A stretch of DNA of 64,000 nt from Paenibacillus andongensis (GTDB lineage: Bacteria; Bacillota; Bacilli; Paenibacillales; NBRC-103111), in contig NZ_CP104467.1 of the NCBI RefSeq assembly GCF_025369935.1, forward strand, positions 2,425,001 to 2,489,000. Reading direction: 5' to 3'. Positions 8,567-17,991 of the stretch are shown one piece after another. The notes below the pieces were generated by a model. That model ran no database searches. It saw nothing but the letters and a program-made list of their open reading frames with translations, and was not told where the DNA came from. The position numbers and the translations under genes were made by a program. Numbering within the stretch: the first letter of the stretch is position 1; each line of letters begins with the position of its first letter.

Positions 8567-10951
8567 TTGTTGTTACGGAGACTAAGGTTTAATCGTCATA
8601 GCATTGTTTTGACCTGGTTTTTATCGTATGCAGCAGTGCTGCTGCTCCCGATTGTCATGAGTATTTTCGTTTATAATCAATCCAAACAAACGTTAGAGAA
8701 TGAAATTCATCAAGCGAATAATGCGCTTTTGAAGCAGGTTGAGGATTCGATGGACCATCAGCTGAAGAACATGCAGCGATTGAATTTCGAATTGTCGTGG
8801 AACCTTAAAATTCAGGAGCTGCTGTACTCCGGGAAGAGGCAGCTTTTTCCGATGGAGAATGCTTATGACGTCTATCAAATCACACAAGATTTAAAATCAT
8901 ATCAATCCTCGTATCCTTTCGTGGACGAATTCTATATTTATCTCGCGTCCGACCATGAGGTTCTTATGCCCAGCGTGAAAAGAGAAGATAAAGTAGCCTT
9001 TCAACTACTGCATGAGGACGGTGTACTCACTTACGATCAATGGCTTTCTATGCTGAATGAGTACAACACCCAACATTTCATTGCGTTAGACCGCAAAGTC
9101 GAGGGGGGACGTTTGGAGAAAACGGTAGCTTTGATAAGCAGTTATCCCAATGTGGGCAAGAAGTCCATTGCAACGAATGTCATTATGATGGACCAGTCCA
9201 GGATTCTCGACTCCGTCAAAAACATTCAGCTTTTTAATCAAGGAAATGTACTCATTCTAAATAAAGAAAATCAGGTGCTTGTTTCCAACTCTAATGTATC
9301 GATTCCGCTGCCTGCAGACTTTCCATACGATAAAATGACTGGATCTTCAGGTTTGTTCTACTTTGTGAACGGCGGGGAAAAGTATGAAGTCTTCTATCAG
9401 CAATCGGATCAATCGGAAATGAAATATATGACTATCGTACCGAGCCGCCTTTATTGGGTAAAAGCAGAGCAAGTACGCGTATTGACATACACCAGCATTG
9501 CGATCAGTTTCTTTGCCGGACTAGTACTAACTCTAGTTCTATTAATAAAAAATTATAGTCCAATCCGCAGGTTAACGCGCTCTTTCACCGATAAAGGAGG
9601 ATTGCCGGTCGGTAAAATGAATAATGAGCTGCAGTTCATCCAACAGGCGATTAATCGGACGTTTGACGAGATGGATAAAATGGCGAACCGAAACCAGCAT
9701 GAACATGATATCCTTCGTTCTCACTTCATATCACGGCTGTTAAAAGGCAGATTAAATCCTTATATTACGGTAGACGATTCACTAGCTGCCTTTGATTTGC
9801 AGTTCGACACGGATCAATTCGCCGTACTGCTTTTCAGCTTAGAGGAAGAGGAAAGTTCGTCGTTCTTCGAATTCATACAAGGCAAGGATATGGCGGAAAA
9901 ACGCAAGCTGCTGTATTTCATTATTGCAAATGTCGTTAAAGAGATATCGAACCAACACGATCACGGTTATGTAACTGAAGTGGAAGATATGATGGCCTGT
10001 TTGATCAATGTAAGGGAACGAACAACGGAAGAGCAAGGGCAGGAGCTAATGCGAGTCGCCTCGGTGGCTCAAAATTTTTTACAGATGAACTACAAAATTC
10101 CTTTGACTGTATCAATTAGCCGTGTACACCATTCGATAGCGGGCATTTCGCAAGCTTATACGGAAGCGCTGGATACTCTGGAATATAAACTCGTTGTAGG
10201 AAGCAAGGGCATTATTTCTTACGAGGATATTGCTTTGAATGCGCCTAAAGAACCAGGAGCAGGCTATGAATATCCGCTTCAAGTGGAACAGCAGCTGATC
10301 AATAATGTAAAAGTGGGCGATTTCGATAAGGCCAAGCAAACGTTGGATGAAATTATAAACAACAATGTATATAACCAAGTGATTGCTCTTCCTTTAGCCA
10401 AGTGTCTCATGTTTGATCTGGTCAGCACGATGATGAAAGCGGTCAAGGAAATTGGTGACATCCAGAATAGTCTGATGGAGGCAAATCCGAATTGGATGGA
10501 GGAGCTTACCCAGTGCAGTACGATTCAAACGATGCATCAACAAATCATCGTCATTCTAAAGCAAGTTTGTGATCATGCATATCAGGTGAGGCAAAAAAAC
10601 ATACAGCACACACGGCAGGGAACTCTTCGTTCGTTAATCGAAAACATTTGTGTGTATATTCAATCCCATTATGAAGATAATGATTTAAATATTACGATGA
10701 TTGGCGATCATTTTGAAATGAAGGCAGCTTATTTATCCAAATTGTTTAAAGAACAGACCGGGGAAGGTTTGCTGGATTATATTAATAAGATAAGGATCGA
10801 CAGGGCGAAACTAGCTCTAAAGCAACCGGATAGCCAAATTGTTGATGTGGCTGTTGCTGTCGGATACAGTCATGTGAATACATTTATTCGAACTTTCAAA
10901 AAATACGAAGGGATTACCCCAGGTAAATTCAAGGAAATGTGCGAATCTTAA
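8567..10951 (+). CDS. Membrane-anchored AraC-family transcriptional regulator
   Basis: One-piece transmembrane regulator of the YesS type. Membrane helix 1 lies near residues 15-37 and helix 2 near 305-330, bracketing an extracytoplasmic Cache-like sensor. A long cytoplasmic region then leads to a C-terminal AraC HTH domain (last 100 residues: ITMIGDHFEMKAAYLSKLFK, then VAVAVGYSHVNTFIRTFKKY). It probably senses an extracellular sugar or transporter state and directly activates the adjacent binding-protein operon. An in-frame GTG at 8549 lies in the ribosome-binding site itself; TTG at 8567, 7 bp after GGAGGG (8554-8559), is the preferred start, giving 794 aa. Its own terminator follows, so it is transcribed apart from the operon. 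Confidence 0.88.
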   Translation: MLLRRLRFNRHSIVLTWFLSYAAVLLLPIVMSIFVYNQSKQTLENEIHQANNALLKQVEDSMDHQLKNMQRLNFELSWNLKIQELLYSGKRQLFPMENAYDVYQITQDLKSYQSSYPFVDEFYIYLASDHEVLMPSVKREDKVAFQLLHEDGVLTYDQWLSMLNEYNTQHFIALDRKVEGGRLEKTVALISSYPNVGKKSIATNVIMMDQSRILDSVKNIQLFNQGNVLILNKENQVLVSNSNVSIPLPADFPYDKMTGSSGLFYFVNGGEKYEVFYQQSDQSEMKYMTIVPSRLYWVKAEQVRVLTYTSIAISFFAGLVLTLVLLIKNYSPIRRLTRSFTDKGGLPVGKMNNELQFIQQAINRTFDEMDKMANRNQHEHDILRSHFISRLLKGRLNPYITVDDSLAAFDLQFDTDQFAVLLFSLEEEESSSFFEFIQGKDMAEKRKLLYFIIANVVKEISNQHDHGYVTEVEDMMACLINVRERTTEEQGQELMRVASVAQNFLQMNYKIPLTVSISRVHHSIAGISQAYTEALDTLEYKLVVGSKGIISYEDIALNAPKEPGAGYEYPLQVEQQLINNVKVGDFDKAKQTLDEIINNNVYNQVIALPLAKCLMFDLVSTMMKAVKEIGDIQNSLMEANPNWMEELTQCSTIQTMHQQIIVILKQVCDHAYQVRQKNIQHTRQGTLRSLIENICVYIQSHYEDNDLNITMIGDHFEMKAAYLSKLFKEQTGEGLLDYINKIRIDRAKLALKQPDSQIVDVAVAVGYSHVNTFIRTFKKYEGITPGKFKEMCES

Positions 10952-10978
10952 GCTGCCAATCGGGTGGCTTTTTCTTTT
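10952..10978 (+). terminator. Terminator after the AraC-type regulator
   Basis: A short hairpin (GCCA...TGGC, extended by AGC/GCT with a bulge) is followed directly by TTTTTCTTTTT. It overlaps the end of the regulator gene. Confidence 0.7.
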
Positions 10979-11155
10979 TATATGTGCAATTGGAAGTTTT
11001 GTTTATCTTTTTGTCGAAATGGTTGATTGGTTTTCGCGATTTTGGTTATTCAAATGCTGAAATGGAAGATATTAAACAGCAGCCGACTATCCTACAATAA
11101 TTAACGTAGCGTTCTAAGCGCTTCACAAATTGCTATCAACTAGGGGGAAACAAAT

Positions 11156-12787
11156 GTGTCGAAAACAAAACGTATAGCTTCCGTTCTATTAGTAAGCGCT
11201 GTGTTTAGCAGCATCTTTACGGCTTGCTCCAGCGCAAGTCCCAAAGATTCGTCTTCCGTACAATCCAGCCAGAAGGATGGCGCAACGACGAATACAACAT
11301 ATCCGATTCAAACAGACAAGAAGCTAAGTTATTGGGCGGAAATGCCAAGCACGTTGGTAGGCGTCAAGCCGAACTTCGCTGAAGTTCCTTTTGTTCAAGA
11401 ATGGCAAAAGCAAACCGGCGTTAAGCTAAATTTCACTTCACCTGTTGTGAACCAAGCCAAAGAAGGACTCAATGTTATGTTAGCTTCAGGAGATTTGCCG
11501 GATTTGATCGAGTATAACTGGATGCAGTTTCCCGGAGGGCCTGAGAAAGCGATTAATGATGGTTACATTCTCAAGCTGAACGATCTAATCGATAAGTATG
11601 CACCTAATTTGAAGAAGTATTTAAAGGAACATCCTGAAATAGATAAAATGGTGAAAACCGATTCGGGCAGCTATTATGGGTTCCCGTTCCTCCGCGGGGA
11701 TGATTACCTTCGCGTTTACCAAGGGCCGGTCATCCGTAAGGATTGGTTGGATGAACTTGGAATTCAAGCTCCGACAACAATCGATGAATGGCATGATGTC
11801 CTGAAAGCATTTAAGGAGAAAAAGGGTGCAACAGCTCCGCTTTCCTTCCAAAGTGTCCCTAGGGCGTTCGAGCAAATCTATAATGGCGCTTTTATCGGTG
11901 CCTTCGGCATTCAGCGTCTCTTCTATTTAGATAACAACCAAGTGAAGTTCGGACCTGCTCAGCCAGAGTATAAGCAGTTCCTGGCTACGTTCCGTAAGTG
12001 GTACGAGGAAGGGTTGTTAGATAAGAACATTGCATCGACGGACGGTAAAAATATTGATGCCAATTTAGCTTCGGGTGCAACAGGAGCCACAATCGGTAAC
12101 GCAGGCGGTGGGATTGGCAAGTGGATGCCGCTTCTGACAGCAAAGAACCCGAATGCAAACCTTGTCGGCGTTCAGTACCCGGCTTTGAAAAAAGGTGAAA
12201 CGCCTAAATTTGGCCAAAAAGATTACCCTTATTCCTTCCAAGGGATGGTTGCCATCTCAGCAGGCTCCAAAAATGCCGAGCTTGCCGTAAGAATGCTTGA
12301 CTACGGATACTCCGAGCAGGGGCATATGCTATTCAACTTCGGTACTTCGGGCGTAAGCTTCAGCATGGACAATGGTTATCCGAAATATACCGATATCTTG
12401 TTTAAAAATCCGGATAAGTTAGCGCCGTCGCAAGCGTTCTCGTTGTATACCAAGGCGAACTACTTCGGACCATTCGTTCAAGATAAGCGATACATCGAGC
12501 AGTATTTAACGATTCCTCAGCAGAAAGACGCAATTACTGTATGGCAGAAAACGGATGCAGACAAGTATACACTTCCACCGATTACGGCAACCCCGGAAGA
12601 AAGCACTGAGCTGGCCAAGACAATGACGGATATTAACACATTAGTCGATGAGATGACACTCAAAATTATTCTTGGAAGCGATTCTGTGGACAATTTTGAC
12701 AAGTATGTGGAAAAAATGAAGGGCTTGAAGTTAGACCGAGCGCTTCAAATCCAACAGGCGGCATTGGACCGCTATAACAAACGCTAA
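11156..12787 (+). CDS. LplA-type extracellular solute-binding lipoprotein
   Basis: Substrate-binding lipoprotein (543 aa) for the importer encoded just downstream. The signal peptide ends in a lipobox near IFTACSSA, with Cys at about residue 23, followed by a Ser-rich linker. The mature fold has typical LplA signatures: GDLPDLIEYNW, GPVIRKDWLDELGI and a YSEQGHMLFNFGTSG segment. The GTG start at 11156 follows AGGGGGAAA by about 5 bp; an ATG at 11154 is out of frame. It is first in its operon and is separated from the permease gene by a hairpin. Given the GH88 enzyme at the operon end, the ligand may be an unsaturated uronic-acid-containing oligosaccharide; this is inference. Confidence 0.92.
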   Translation: MSKTKRIASVLLVSAVFSSIFTACSSASPKDSSSVQSSQKDGATTNTTYPIQTDKKLSYWAEMPSTLVGVKPNFAEVPFVQEWQKQTGVKLNFTSPVVNQAKEGLNVMLASGDLPDLIEYNWMQFPGGPEKAINDGYILKLNDLIDKYAPNLKKYLKEHPEIDKMVKTDSGSYYGFPFLRGDDYLRVYQGPVIRKDWLDELGIQAPTTIDEWHDVLKAFKEKKGATAPLSFQSVPRAFEQIYNGAFIGAFGIQRLFYLDNNQVKFGPAQPEYKQFLATFRKWYEEGLLDKNIASTDGKNIDANLASGATGATIGNAGGGIGKWMPLLTAKNPNANLVGVQYPALKKGETPKFGQKDYPYSFQGMVAISAGSKNAELAVRMLDYGYSEQGHMLFNFGTSGVSFSMDNGYPKYTDILFKNPDKLAPSQAFSLYTKANYFGPFVQDKRYIEQYLTIPQQKDAITVWQKTDADKYTLPPITATPEESTELAKTMTDINTLVDEMTLKIILGSDSVDNFDKYVEKMKGLKLDRALQIQQAALDRYNKR

Positions 12788-12801
12788 TAGAAAGAGTGTG
12801 A

Positions 12802-12834
12802 AGGAGGGCCGGAGAAGTAGAATCCGCCGGCCTC
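12802..12834 (+). promoter_or_regulatory. Intercistronic hairpin after the binding-protein gene
   Basis: GGAGGGCCGG pairs with CCGGCCTCC (one bulged base) around a 13-base loop. There is no U-run, so it is more likely an mRNA-stabilising or partial attenuation structure than a terminator. It would favour binding protein over permeases. Confidence 0.6.
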
Positions 12835-12867
12835 CAACAAGTATCACAGCGGAATGGGGATGAGTAG

Positions 12868-13830
12868 ATGGACAAAGTGCTGCAAGCGAGAACGAATGCG
12901 TACCAGCAGGCAAAGCAAACCTTTACGATGAGAACGGCCAAAGATTTTGCTCAAAACAAATACCTTTATGTCATGATGATTCCAGTCATCGCGTTTTATC
13001 TCATCTTTCACTATGGGCCCATGTACGGCGCGATCATTGCTTTTAAAGAATATTCCCCAATGAAAGGGATCGTGGGGAGCCCTTGGGTAGGATTTGATCA
13101 ATTCATGTCATTCTTTCATTCTTATTATTTCTGGAGAATCTTGAAAAATACCGTAGTCATCAGCTGTTATTCTTTACTTTTTGAATTTCCAGCTCCGATT
13201 ATTTTAGCGCTTCTCATTAACGAAGTTCGTCATCAAACATTTCGCCGTATTGCCCAATCCGTGACATACATGCCTTATTTTATTTCACTGGTTGTCATTT
13301 GCGGCATGGTGAAGGATTTTACGAACAGCGGTGGAATTTTGAATTCCTGGTTTTCGATGATGTTTGGTGGAGATGGGCATGCGCTGCTGCAAAAGCCAGA
13401 ATGGTTTCGACCGCTCTATATTTTATCTGAAATATGGCAAAAAGTAGGGTGGGAATCGATTATATACATTGCCGCACTCATGGGAATCGACCAAGAGCAG
13501 TATGAAGCGGCTCGCATGGACGGGGCTGGACGGTGGAGGCAGATCTGGAACATTACGATTCCAGGTATTATGCCGACGATTATGATCATGTTCATTCTCC
13601 GCATGGGGAACTTGCTCAACGTAGGCTTTGAGAAAATCATTTTGTTATATAATCCTGCAACTTACGATACGGCCGACGTTATTTCCTCCTTCGTATACCG
13701 AAAAGGATTACTTGAATTTGGTTGGAGCTATAGCTCTGCCGTCGGTCTGTTCAACTCACTCATTAATCTAATTCTTCTGCTTTCGGCGAACAAACTCAGT
13801 AAAAAATTCAGCGAAAGCAGCCTTTGGTAG
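12868..13830 (+). CDS. LplB-type sugar ABC transporter permease
   Basis: Membrane subunit of the block B importer (320 aa). It shows the N-terminal helix YVMMIPVIAFYLIFHYGPMY (about residues 34-53), later hydrophobic helices and the EAA loop YEAARMDGAGRWRQIWNITI near residues 212-231. The start ATG at 12868 follows GGGGATGAGTAG. Its last codons overlap the region used as ribosome-binding site by the next permease gene, indicating translational coupling. It pairs with the gene at 13842-14723. Confidence 0.92.
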   Translation: MDKVLQARTNAYQQAKQTFTMRTAKDFAQNKYLYVMMIPVIAFYLIFHYGPMYGAIIAFKEYSPMKGIVGSPWVGFDQFMSFFHSYYFWRILKNTVVISCYSLLFEFPAPIILALLINEVRHQTFRRIAQSVTYMPYFISLVVICGMVKDFTNSGGILNSWFSMMFGGDGHALLQKPEWFRPLYILSEIWQKVGWESIIYIAALMGIDQEQYEAARMDGAGRWRQIWNITIPGIMPTIMIMFILRMGNLLNVGFEKIILLYNPATYDTADVISSFVYRKGLLEFGWSYSSAVGLFNSLINLILLLSANKLSKKFSESSLW

Positions 13831-13841
13831 GTGACACATTT

Positions 13842-14723
13842 ATGATGCAGCAACGAAGCTTGAGTGAAAAATCCTTTGATGTATTCGTATATATCGGCTT
13901 GATTCTGCTAATGGTCGTTACTCTGTATCCGCTCCTTTATGTTGCCTTTGCTTCTTTAAGCGATAGCAATGACTTTTTAACACATAAGGGCATTCTCTGG
14001 AGACCGCTTGGATTTAATCTGGAGTCGTATAAAAGCGTGCTTACTAACCCCGGCATTATGACCGGCTACAAAAATACCCTTTTTATTCTAATTGTCGGAG
14101 TCAGCATTAACGTGTTGATGACAGCTTTGGGAGCCTACGTGCTCTCACGCAAAAATGTCATGTGGAATAAGGCATTTCTTATTTTTATTGTGTTCACGAT
14201 GTTTTTTAACGGTGGCTTGATACCGCTTTATCTGATTGTCAAAGGTGTAGGTTTGGTCAACTCACTCTGGGCTACGATCATTCCGTTCGCCATGAATACG
14301 TTTAACCTCATTATCATGCGCACTTCGTTTATGGCGATTCCTGAAACGTTGGAAGAGTCGGCGAAAATCGATGGAGCTAATCATTTCACCATCTTGTTCC
14401 GTCTTATTCTTCCGCTGTCCATGCCTGTAATTGCTGTGATGATTCTATATTATTCGGTTGAAAAGTGGAATGGATGGTTTTACGCTTCGATATTCTTGAA
14501 AGATAGAGATTTATTTCCGCTTCAAGTCATTCTACGGGAAATTCTCATCTCCAATTCTACGGATACGATGTCTGCCGGGGCGTCGGCAGGGGATCGCATG
14601 CAAATCGGCGAAACGATCAAATACGCGACGATCATGGTAGCAACCTTGCCTGTTCTATGTATTTATCCATTCCTGCAGAAATATTTTGTTAAAGGTGTCA
14701 TGGTAGGAGCATTAAAAGGCTGA
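13842..14723 (+). CDS. LplC-type sugar ABC transporter permease
   Basis: Second permease of the block B importer (293 aa from this start). The EAA loop LEESAKIDGANHFTILFRLI and the terminal FVKGVMVGALKG are visible. The frame stays open back to a TTG at 13824 inside the upstream gene, but AGGTG at 13829-13833 places the real start at ATG 13842, with an adjacent ATG at 13845 also possible. It is tightly spaced with the preceding gene and with the dehydrogenase gene 16 bp downstream, so all belong to one transcript. Confidence 0.9.
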   Translation: MMQQRSLSEKSFDVFVYIGLILLMVVTLYPLLYVAFASLSDSNDFLTHKGILWRPLGFNLESYKSVLTNPGIMTGYKNTLFILIVGVSINVLMTALGAYVLSRKNVMWNKAFLIFIVFTMFFNGGLIPLYLIVKGVGLVNSLWATIIPFAMNTFNLIIMRTSFMAIPETLEESAKIDGANHFTILFRLILPLSMPVIAVMILYYSVEKWNGWFYASIFLKDRDLFPLQVILREILISNSTDTMSAGASAGDRMQIGETIKYATIMVATLPVLCIYPFLQKYFVKGVMVGALKG

Positions 14724-14739
14724 TAAGGAGTGATTGGGA

Positions 14740-15756
14740 ATGAAAACGATTCTTTGTGAAGAACCAAATCGGTTAGTGATGACGGAAACGGAAAGACCGG
14801 TTCTGCGGGAAGGTGAGGCGCTAGTTAAAATTAAGCGAATCGGGATTTGCGGTACGGATCTCCATGCTTATAAAGGAAATCAGCCCTATTTCACTTACCC
14901 ACGAATTCTGGGACATGAGTTGTCGGGGGAGATCGTTGACATCCAAGACAACGAAACGGATTTAACATGCGGGGATCTGGTCACCGTTATGCCTTATCGG
15001 TATTGCGGAACCTGTGTAGCTTGCCGGCAAGGAAAAACGAATTGCTGCACCAGCTTGAACGTTCTAGGTGTCCACGAGGACGGAGGGATGCGCGAATATA
15101 TGGCCGTTCCGACGAACTTACTGCTTAAAGCGGACGGCCTAACGCCGGAACAGGCCGCGATTGTTGAATGCCTTTGTATCGGAGCTCATGCCGTGCGCAG
15201 AGCAAGCATTGTGCCAGGCGAATACGTGCTCGTCATCGGTGCAGGACCTATCGGGCTCGGTGTTATGAAATTCGCTAAATTAGCCGGAGCCAAAGTGATT
15301 GCTCTCGATATCAATGAGGACCGACTTGACTATTGCAAGCAATGGGTCCCGGCAGATTATGTCGTAGGCGCGAAGAACGACCCCGCAGCGAAGATTAAGG
15401 AAATTACGCAGGGCGATTATCCGACGGTAGTTTTGGATGCTACCGGCAATGTATCATCGATGGAGCAAGCAGCGCAATATGTCGCCCACACTGGCCGCTT
15501 AATCTATGTGGGGCTTGTCAAATCCAGAATTTCATTCGACGATCCGGACTTCCATAAGCGCGAATTAAGTATTCTCAGCAGCCGTAATGCAACACGTGAA
15601 GATTTCGAATATGTTATGGAAAGTATTCGGAGCGGCAGCATAGATACGGATTCCTTTATTACACACCGTGTGGACTTGGATCACATGATCGACACGTACG
15701 AGTCTTGGCTGAAGCCGGAGTCTGGGGTTATCAAAGCGATGGTTCAATTAGATTAA
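14740..15756 (+). CDS. Zinc-dependent medium-chain alcohol/polyol dehydrogenase
   Basis: NAD(P)-dependent oxidoreductase of the sorbitol/threonine dehydrogenase class (338 aa). Catalytic zinc ligands are seen in GICGTDLHAYKG and GHELSGEI. The structural zinc site is CGTCVACRQGKTNCC with four cysteines. The Rossmann motif is GAGPIGLG near residue 170. AAGGAGTG sits 8 bp before the chosen ATG; an earlier in-frame TTG at 14734 is too close to it. Its place between the permease and GH88 genes suggests oxidation of a sugar alcohol, sugar acid or uronate released in the cytosol. Related enzymes in similar contexts include L-galactonate and L-idonate dehydrogenases, but nothing here fixes the substrate. 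Confidence 0.85.
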   Translation: MKTILCEEPNRLVMTETERPVLREGEALVKIKRIGICGTDLHAYKGNQPYFTYPRILGHELSGEIVDIQDNETDLTCGDLVTVMPYRYCGTCVACRQGKTNCCTSLNVLGVHEDGGMREYMAVPTNLLLKADGLTPEQAAIVECLCIGAHAVRRASIVPGEYVLVIGAGPIGLGVMKFAKLAGAKVIALDINEDRLDYCKQWVPADYVVGAKNDPAAKIKEITQGDYPTVVLDATGNVSSMEQAAQYVAHTGRLIYVGLVKSRISFDDPDFHKRELSILSSRNATREDFEYVMESIRSGSIDTDSFITHRVDLDHMIDTYESWLKPESGVIKAMVQLD

Positions 15757-15777
15757 TAACGTGCAGGGGGAGCATAT

Positions 15778-16929
15778 ATGCAGCAAGTTTCAGATGGAAA
15801 TTTGAGTTTCGACATTGACAAGCTTTGGAGCGATTTGCAAACGAAAGTAGATCGCATGATGGTGCAAATTGGGGATAAAAGCCCGCATGTAGCCCGAGGC
15901 GACGGAATTTACGACAATAATCCGACCGACGCATGGACATCGGGCTTCTGGCCCGGCATGTTGTGGATTATGTATGATATGACCGGTAAAGAGCATTACA
16001 AGCAAGCGGCATGGCATTGGGACCGGAACATCGAAGAGCATTTCGTGAAGCCGTCGAATTTGTACCATGATGTAGGGTTTCAGTTTTTGCCGACCGCTGT
16101 CATTAAATATAAGCTGACTGGCGATGCAGATGCCAGACGGATCGGTCTCGAGGCGGCTAATTTTTTAGCAGGACGGTTTAATATCGCAGGCAACTTCATA
16201 CGGGCTTGGAATACGATTCCCGGCGCATGGCATGAAGGAAATACCGGATGGGCGATTATTGACTGCATGATGAACCTTCCGCTGCTTTTCTGGGCATCCG
16301 AAGAGCTTAAGGATCCACGATTTAAACATATCGCCATGGCTCATGCCGAAACGGCGTTGAAGCATTTTATCCGCGAAGACGGTTCTTCTTGTCATATTTG
16401 CTGCTTTGATCCAGAAACGGGTGAATTTATCCGTGAAATTGGCGGTCAAGGCTACGCGGCAGGATCGGCTTGGAGCCGGGGAACAGGCTGGGCGTTGTAC
16501 GGATTTTCCGCCATGTATCGCATGACAGGCCAAATTCGATTTTTGGATGCGGCGAAGAGGGTGGCCCACTTCTTTGTGGCCAATTTGGAAGAAGACAATA
16601 TCCCTTTATGGGATTTCCGCGTCGATGACCGGGAGGAGGCACCCCGTGACACATCAGCTGCAGCACTTGCGGCTTCCGGGTTAATCGATATTTCTAAATA
16701 TGTGCCTGCCTCACAAGCCAAGCTATATATAAATAAGGCTAAGGATATCCTCCGGTCCCTGACGCACAATTATTCCACTTGGGATCAGCCAGACCACCAA
16801 GCCATTTTGCTTCAAGGCACGGGGCACAAACCGCTAGGATCTAATATTAACGTATCGTTGATTTATGGTGATTATTATTATTTAGAAGCGATCGCTAAAT
16901 TAATGGGTTGGAATAAGAACATGTTTTAA
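15778..16929 (+). CDS. GH88 unsaturated glucuronyl hydrolase
   Basis: Cytosolic (alpha/alpha)6-barrel enzyme (383 aa, normal family length, no signal peptide). GH88 enzymes hydrate the double bond of the 4,5-unsaturated uronic acid left at the non-reducing end by polysaccharide lyases, releasing 5-keto-4-deoxyuronate. The two family aspartates are found as YHDVGF (Asp98) and WAIIDCMMN (Asp162), matching the Asp88/Asp149 pair known from Bacillus UGL. Other signatures are GSAWSRGTGWALYGF and a DTSAAALAASGL stretch. It is last in the block B operon, which implies that an extracellular lyase encoded elsewhere supplies the substrate. The exact disaccharide (heparin-, chondroitin-, xanthan-, gellan- or ulvan-derived) cannot be told. 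Confidence 0.9.
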   Translation: MQQVSDGNLSFDIDKLWSDLQTKVDRMMVQIGDKSPHVARGDGIYDNNPTDAWTSGFWPGMLWIMYDMTGKEHYKQAAWHWDRNIEEHFVKPSNLYHDVGFQFLPTAVIKYKLTGDADARRIGLEAANFLAGRFNIAGNFIRAWNTIPGAWHEGNTGWAIIDCMMNLPLLFWASEELKDPRFKHIAMAHAETALKHFIREDGSSCHICCFDPETGEFIREIGGQGYAAGSAWSRGTGWALYGFSAMYRMTGQIRFLDAAKRVAHFFVANLEEDNIPLWDFRVDDREEAPRDTSAAALAASGLIDISKYVPASQAKLYINKAKDILRSLTHNYSTWDQPDHQAILLQGTGHKPLGSNINVSLIYGDYYYLEAIAKLMGWNKNMF

Positions 16930-17312
16930 TTGCGAGAGCAAAAAATGGACTGAAATATAAAAAAATACAATCATGTAGGCAATTTGCCGTCTGGGTAGGG
17001 CGCTTACATTTGACACCATAACTGTTCGTTACCACGCCTTCTTGCAGGTTGTGTGTAATGACATGCAGCAACTTATCGCAGTTTGCGATTTGTGGCTGCA
17101 TTTTTTGTGTGTAAGCAAGGAAATTCATCGTTTAATTCTGAAATGGTTCAAAATCAAACAACGGCTTGTTATCGGGGCTGAACCGGTTGAAGAAGCTGGG
17201 AATCAGCCTTGATCTAACACTTGATATTTTTAAACTTTTCGGCGGGCTTTATATGAAAACGATCCGCGAACGATGAGAATGTACACTTTTTGCAATAGAA
17301 TTAGAAACTACG
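16930..17312. other. Intergenic region after block B with a compound hairpin
   Basis: At 17064-17106, TGCAGC / GCTGCA encloses an inner perfect stem (ATCGCA / TGCGAT) and is followed by six T residues, so it can end the block B transcript. The rest carries no convincing gene. A short minus-strand frame ending near 17116 shows no family resemblance. From about 17289 the sequence grades into a decayed sigK-like reading frame. Confidence 0.55.
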
Positions 17313-17843
17313 TTGCTTCGAGTACACAACCTCAAAAAATTCGATAACACAGGAGAAGATCTCGAGGATTTGATCTCGATCGGGACGATCGGATTGATCA
17401 AGGCGATCGAATCGTTCTCGCCGAACAAAGGGACCAAGCTCGCCACATTTGCGGCACGCTGTATCGAGAACGAGATCTTGATGCATCTGAGATCGCTGAA
17501 GAAAACGAGGAAAGATGTTTTTTTGCATGATCCCATCGGAACGGACAAAGAGGGGAATGAAATTGCGTTGATCGACATCCTTGGCACGGAGGCAGATGAT
17601 GTGGTGGATAAGGTTCAGCTCAAGATAGAGAAGAGCAAAATCTATCGTAATCTGGAAATCTTGGACGATCGCGAGAAGGAAGTCGTCGTTGGACGGTTCG
17701 GGTTAGAGCTCGGCGGCGAGGAGCGGACACATCGGGAGATAGCGAAGGAGCTGGGGATTAGCCGCTCCTATGAGTCGCGGAAATCGGGAGGTCAGCAGCC
17801 GATAGTTGATCGATTCAATTCAAAGGTCCGGAGGAACAAGTGA
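17313..17843 (+). pseudogene. sigK: Decayed sporulation sigma-K-like gene fragment
   Basis: The central part is clearly a sporulation sigma factor of the SigK/SigE group. It contains [20 protein letters not shown] (region 2), [38 protein letters not shown] and [19 protein letters not shown] with [13 protein letters not shown] (region 4). About the first 50 residues of a normal SigK are missing: upstream codons only vaguely recall NLRLVAHIVKKF. The C-terminus departs after SRSY, where SigK continues VSRIEKRAL; a small indel near 17780 would partly restore it. There is no good ribosome-binding site before the TTG. The piece therefore looks like a dead paralogue, the functional sigK presumably lying elsewhere. 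Confidence 0.8.
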
Positions 17844-17920
17844 AAATGAAGGGACAAACGGGTGCCAAACGGCAACCGTTTTAGTTTGCGACGATTGGGG
17901 ATAATGTTTTTTAACCTCAT

Positions 17921-17933
17921 TGAAACGTTTCCA
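17921..17933. promoter_or_regulatory. LacI-family operator-like palindrome upstream of the regulator
   Basis: TGAAACGTTTCCA has the central CG and mirrored half-sites typical of LacI/GalR operators. It lies 59 bp before the LacI-type gene. A second, weaker dyad (AATGAAAACGGTATCATT, 17962-17979) sits between it and the start codon. Autoregulation is the natural reading. Confidence 0.65.
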
Positions 17934-17991
17934 CGTATGTGTTATGTTGAAAACATGAAATAATGAAAACGGTATCATTGGAGGTGATCAA

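Noticed and set aside
11113..11126. cre-like palindrome AAGCGCTT upstream of the block B binding-protein gene
   Set aside because: The core is symmetric but the outer bases do not fit the cre consensus without an insertion; too weak to annotate.
17116..17220. Short minus-strand frame ending in NRFSPDNKPLFDFEPFQN
   Set aside because: No start with ribosome-binding site, no recognised family, and interrupted further upstream.
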